Source: a virus | Strand: one strand, 5' to 3' | Length of the DNA: 22,945 bases | IMG/VR virus record: IMGVR_UViG_3300005613_000426 | Location: 1 to 22,945 of that record | Shown: piece after piece, positions 22,292 to 22,945 of the stretch | Layout of the letters: every line of letters begins with the position of its first letter | Numbering within the stretch: the first letter of the stretch is position 1 | The notes under the pieces: generated by a model | Database searches by the model: none | What the model was told of the DNA's origin: nothing | What the model saw: only the letters and a program-made list of their open reading frames with translations | Position numbers and translations under genes: made by a program

Positions 22292-22945
22292 TAGATCGAG
22301 TATTATGCTGTACAAATTCTTTAATGTATTGAACTAATAACTTAATATAATCCCCTTTATTTCTTTTGTCAAATACTTTCACATCTCCACCAGGAGTTAC
22401 CATTAAAGTAATCAGTTTCTTAATGGGAATTCCTGTCATCTCATAATAAGCAGAAGCATAAAACATTTCCTGAACAAAATAATTTTCAATCCATTTTTCA
22501 GGTTTAATCTTTTCTGATGTTTTAAAGTCTATAACTGCCAGTTCCCCGTCATATTCTGCAATACAATCGACTCTACCAGCTAATCCAAAATATTCAGAAT
22601 AAAGTGTTCTTTCGATTGCATGAATGTTATTTATACGATCCAAATATGGTTTTGCATAATTAAACATGATTTTTGTCATCGGCATAAACTCATTCCAATC
22701 CATTTCCAGATTCATGAGGTATGCCTGTGCAGCTTCGTGAAAATCAGTCCCTCTTGTTGTTGCTTTCTTTGTAATACGATTTGCTTCTTCAATACCAACT
22801 CTTGCTCTCCAATCAGCAAAGATTTGTCGGTTATAAAAAGAAGTTACAGATGTAATAGACGGCACCCATTCTCCATTTGGAATATTATAGAGACGGATGC
22901 CGTTTTGTTCTTTCTTGTTAAGTTCAATGTCACCGAGATAATTAT
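22278..22945 (-). CDS. PD-(D/E)XK exonuclease (RecB/Cas4-like), 5' end beyond the window
   Basis: The frame is open to the right edge: 26 further codons precede the GTG at 22865, reading LNKKEQNGIRLYNIPNGEWV before PSITSVTSFYN, the usual 'RxYxxPxGxxxPSVT' start of these phage nucleases. So the gene is truncated at its 5' end and the GTG is not a start. The visible motifs are RGTDFHEAAQ, AGRVDCIAEYDGELAVIDFK and TSEK, giving the catalytic D...(A)VIDFKT of the RecB/Cas4 nuclease core, then a YxxQMFYASAYY-like helix (YFVQEMFYASAYYEM). No cysteine cluster for an iron-sulfur site is seen. It overlaps gp33 and is likely part of phage DNA repair/recombination or host DNA degradation. Confidence 0.88.
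   Translation of the reverse strand, partial: NYLGDIELNKKEQNGIRLYNIPNGEWVPSITSVTSFYNRQIFADWRARVGIEEANRITKKATTRGTDFHEAAQAYLMNLEMDWNEFMPMTKIMFNYAKPYLDRINNIHAIERTLYSEYFGLAGRVDCIAEYDGELAVIDFKTSEKIKPEKWIENYFVQEMFYASAYYEMTGIPIKKLITLMVTPGGDVKVFDKRNKGDYIKLLVQYIKEFVQHNTRSNGTE

Noticed and set aside
22628-22635. Perfect TATAAATA on the minus strand inside the exonuclease gene
   Set aside because: It lies deep in a coding sequence, more than 300 nt before the next start codon, in a probably early module. Chance match in AT-rich DNA is likelier.
22865-22945. GTG at 22865 as the start of the exonuclease
   Set aside because: The frame continues upstream to the window edge with family-like sequence (RLYNIPNGEWVPSIT), so the true start lies outside the window.
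1-22945. CRISPR arrays, insertion sequences, integrase or attachment sites
   Set aside because: No spaced direct repeats, transposase or integrase motifs were seen; the content is that of a lytic phage core.

Overview
The window looks like part of the genome of a T4-like cyanophage (a myovirus of marine Synechococcus or Prochlorococcus). The evidence is AT-rich DNA, T4-order tail and replication modules (gp26, a gp19-fold tail-tube-type protein, gp4, gp48, gp53; then exonuclease, gp33, gp59, gp32), T4-type late promoters (NATAAATA), two tRNA genes, and a small protein ending in a cyanobacterial CP12-like tail. All family names come from reading the protein sequences; no database search was possible.

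Layout, left to right. (1) 1-1845, minus strand: glycine-rich or repeat-rich virion/tail-fibre-like genes. The first runs off the left edge and one is only 57 codons long. Three of the four have their own late promoter motif. (2) 1884-3572, minus: a compact early-type cassette. It starts at a near-consensus sigma70 promoter (3544-3572) and ends at an intrinsic terminator (1884-1905). It holds five small or medium ORFs, tRNA-Leu(TAA), tRNA-Thr(TGT) and a Mom-like (putative DNA base modification) protein, and it sits between two blocks of late structural genes. (3) 3569-15900, minus: one ~12 kb late operon read from the AATAAATA motif at 15893-15900. In transcription order it encodes gp26, a 58-codon ORF in the -1 frame, a large amidase-bearing tail protein, a second large protein with SleB and M23-like domains, a gp27-like hub, the CP12-tailed protein, a gp5 OB-fold hub protein without lysozyme, a beta-helix spike-like protein, two paralogous appendage proteins and one more structural protein. 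(4) 16698-20047, plus: gp4, an unknown protein, gp48 and gp53, with late promoters before gp4 and gp48. (5) 20044-22945, minus: replication/late-transcription genes gp32, a 114-aa protein, gp59, gp33 and a PD-(D/E)XK exonuclease cut by the right edge. A sigma70-type promoter precedes gp32.

Together the genes cover tail tube initiation, baseplate and hub assembly, cell-wall penetration, head completion, and the ssDNA-binding/helicase-loading/late-coactivator set. The strongest new observation is a complete -1 ribosomal frameshift cassette at the 3' end of gp26 (SD-like GGAGG, 10-nt spacer, T TTT TTC, then a palindromic stem-loop). It would fuse gp26 to the small ORF directly in front of the tape-measure-like gene, the same arrangement as lambda G/GT but in a T4-type tail cluster.
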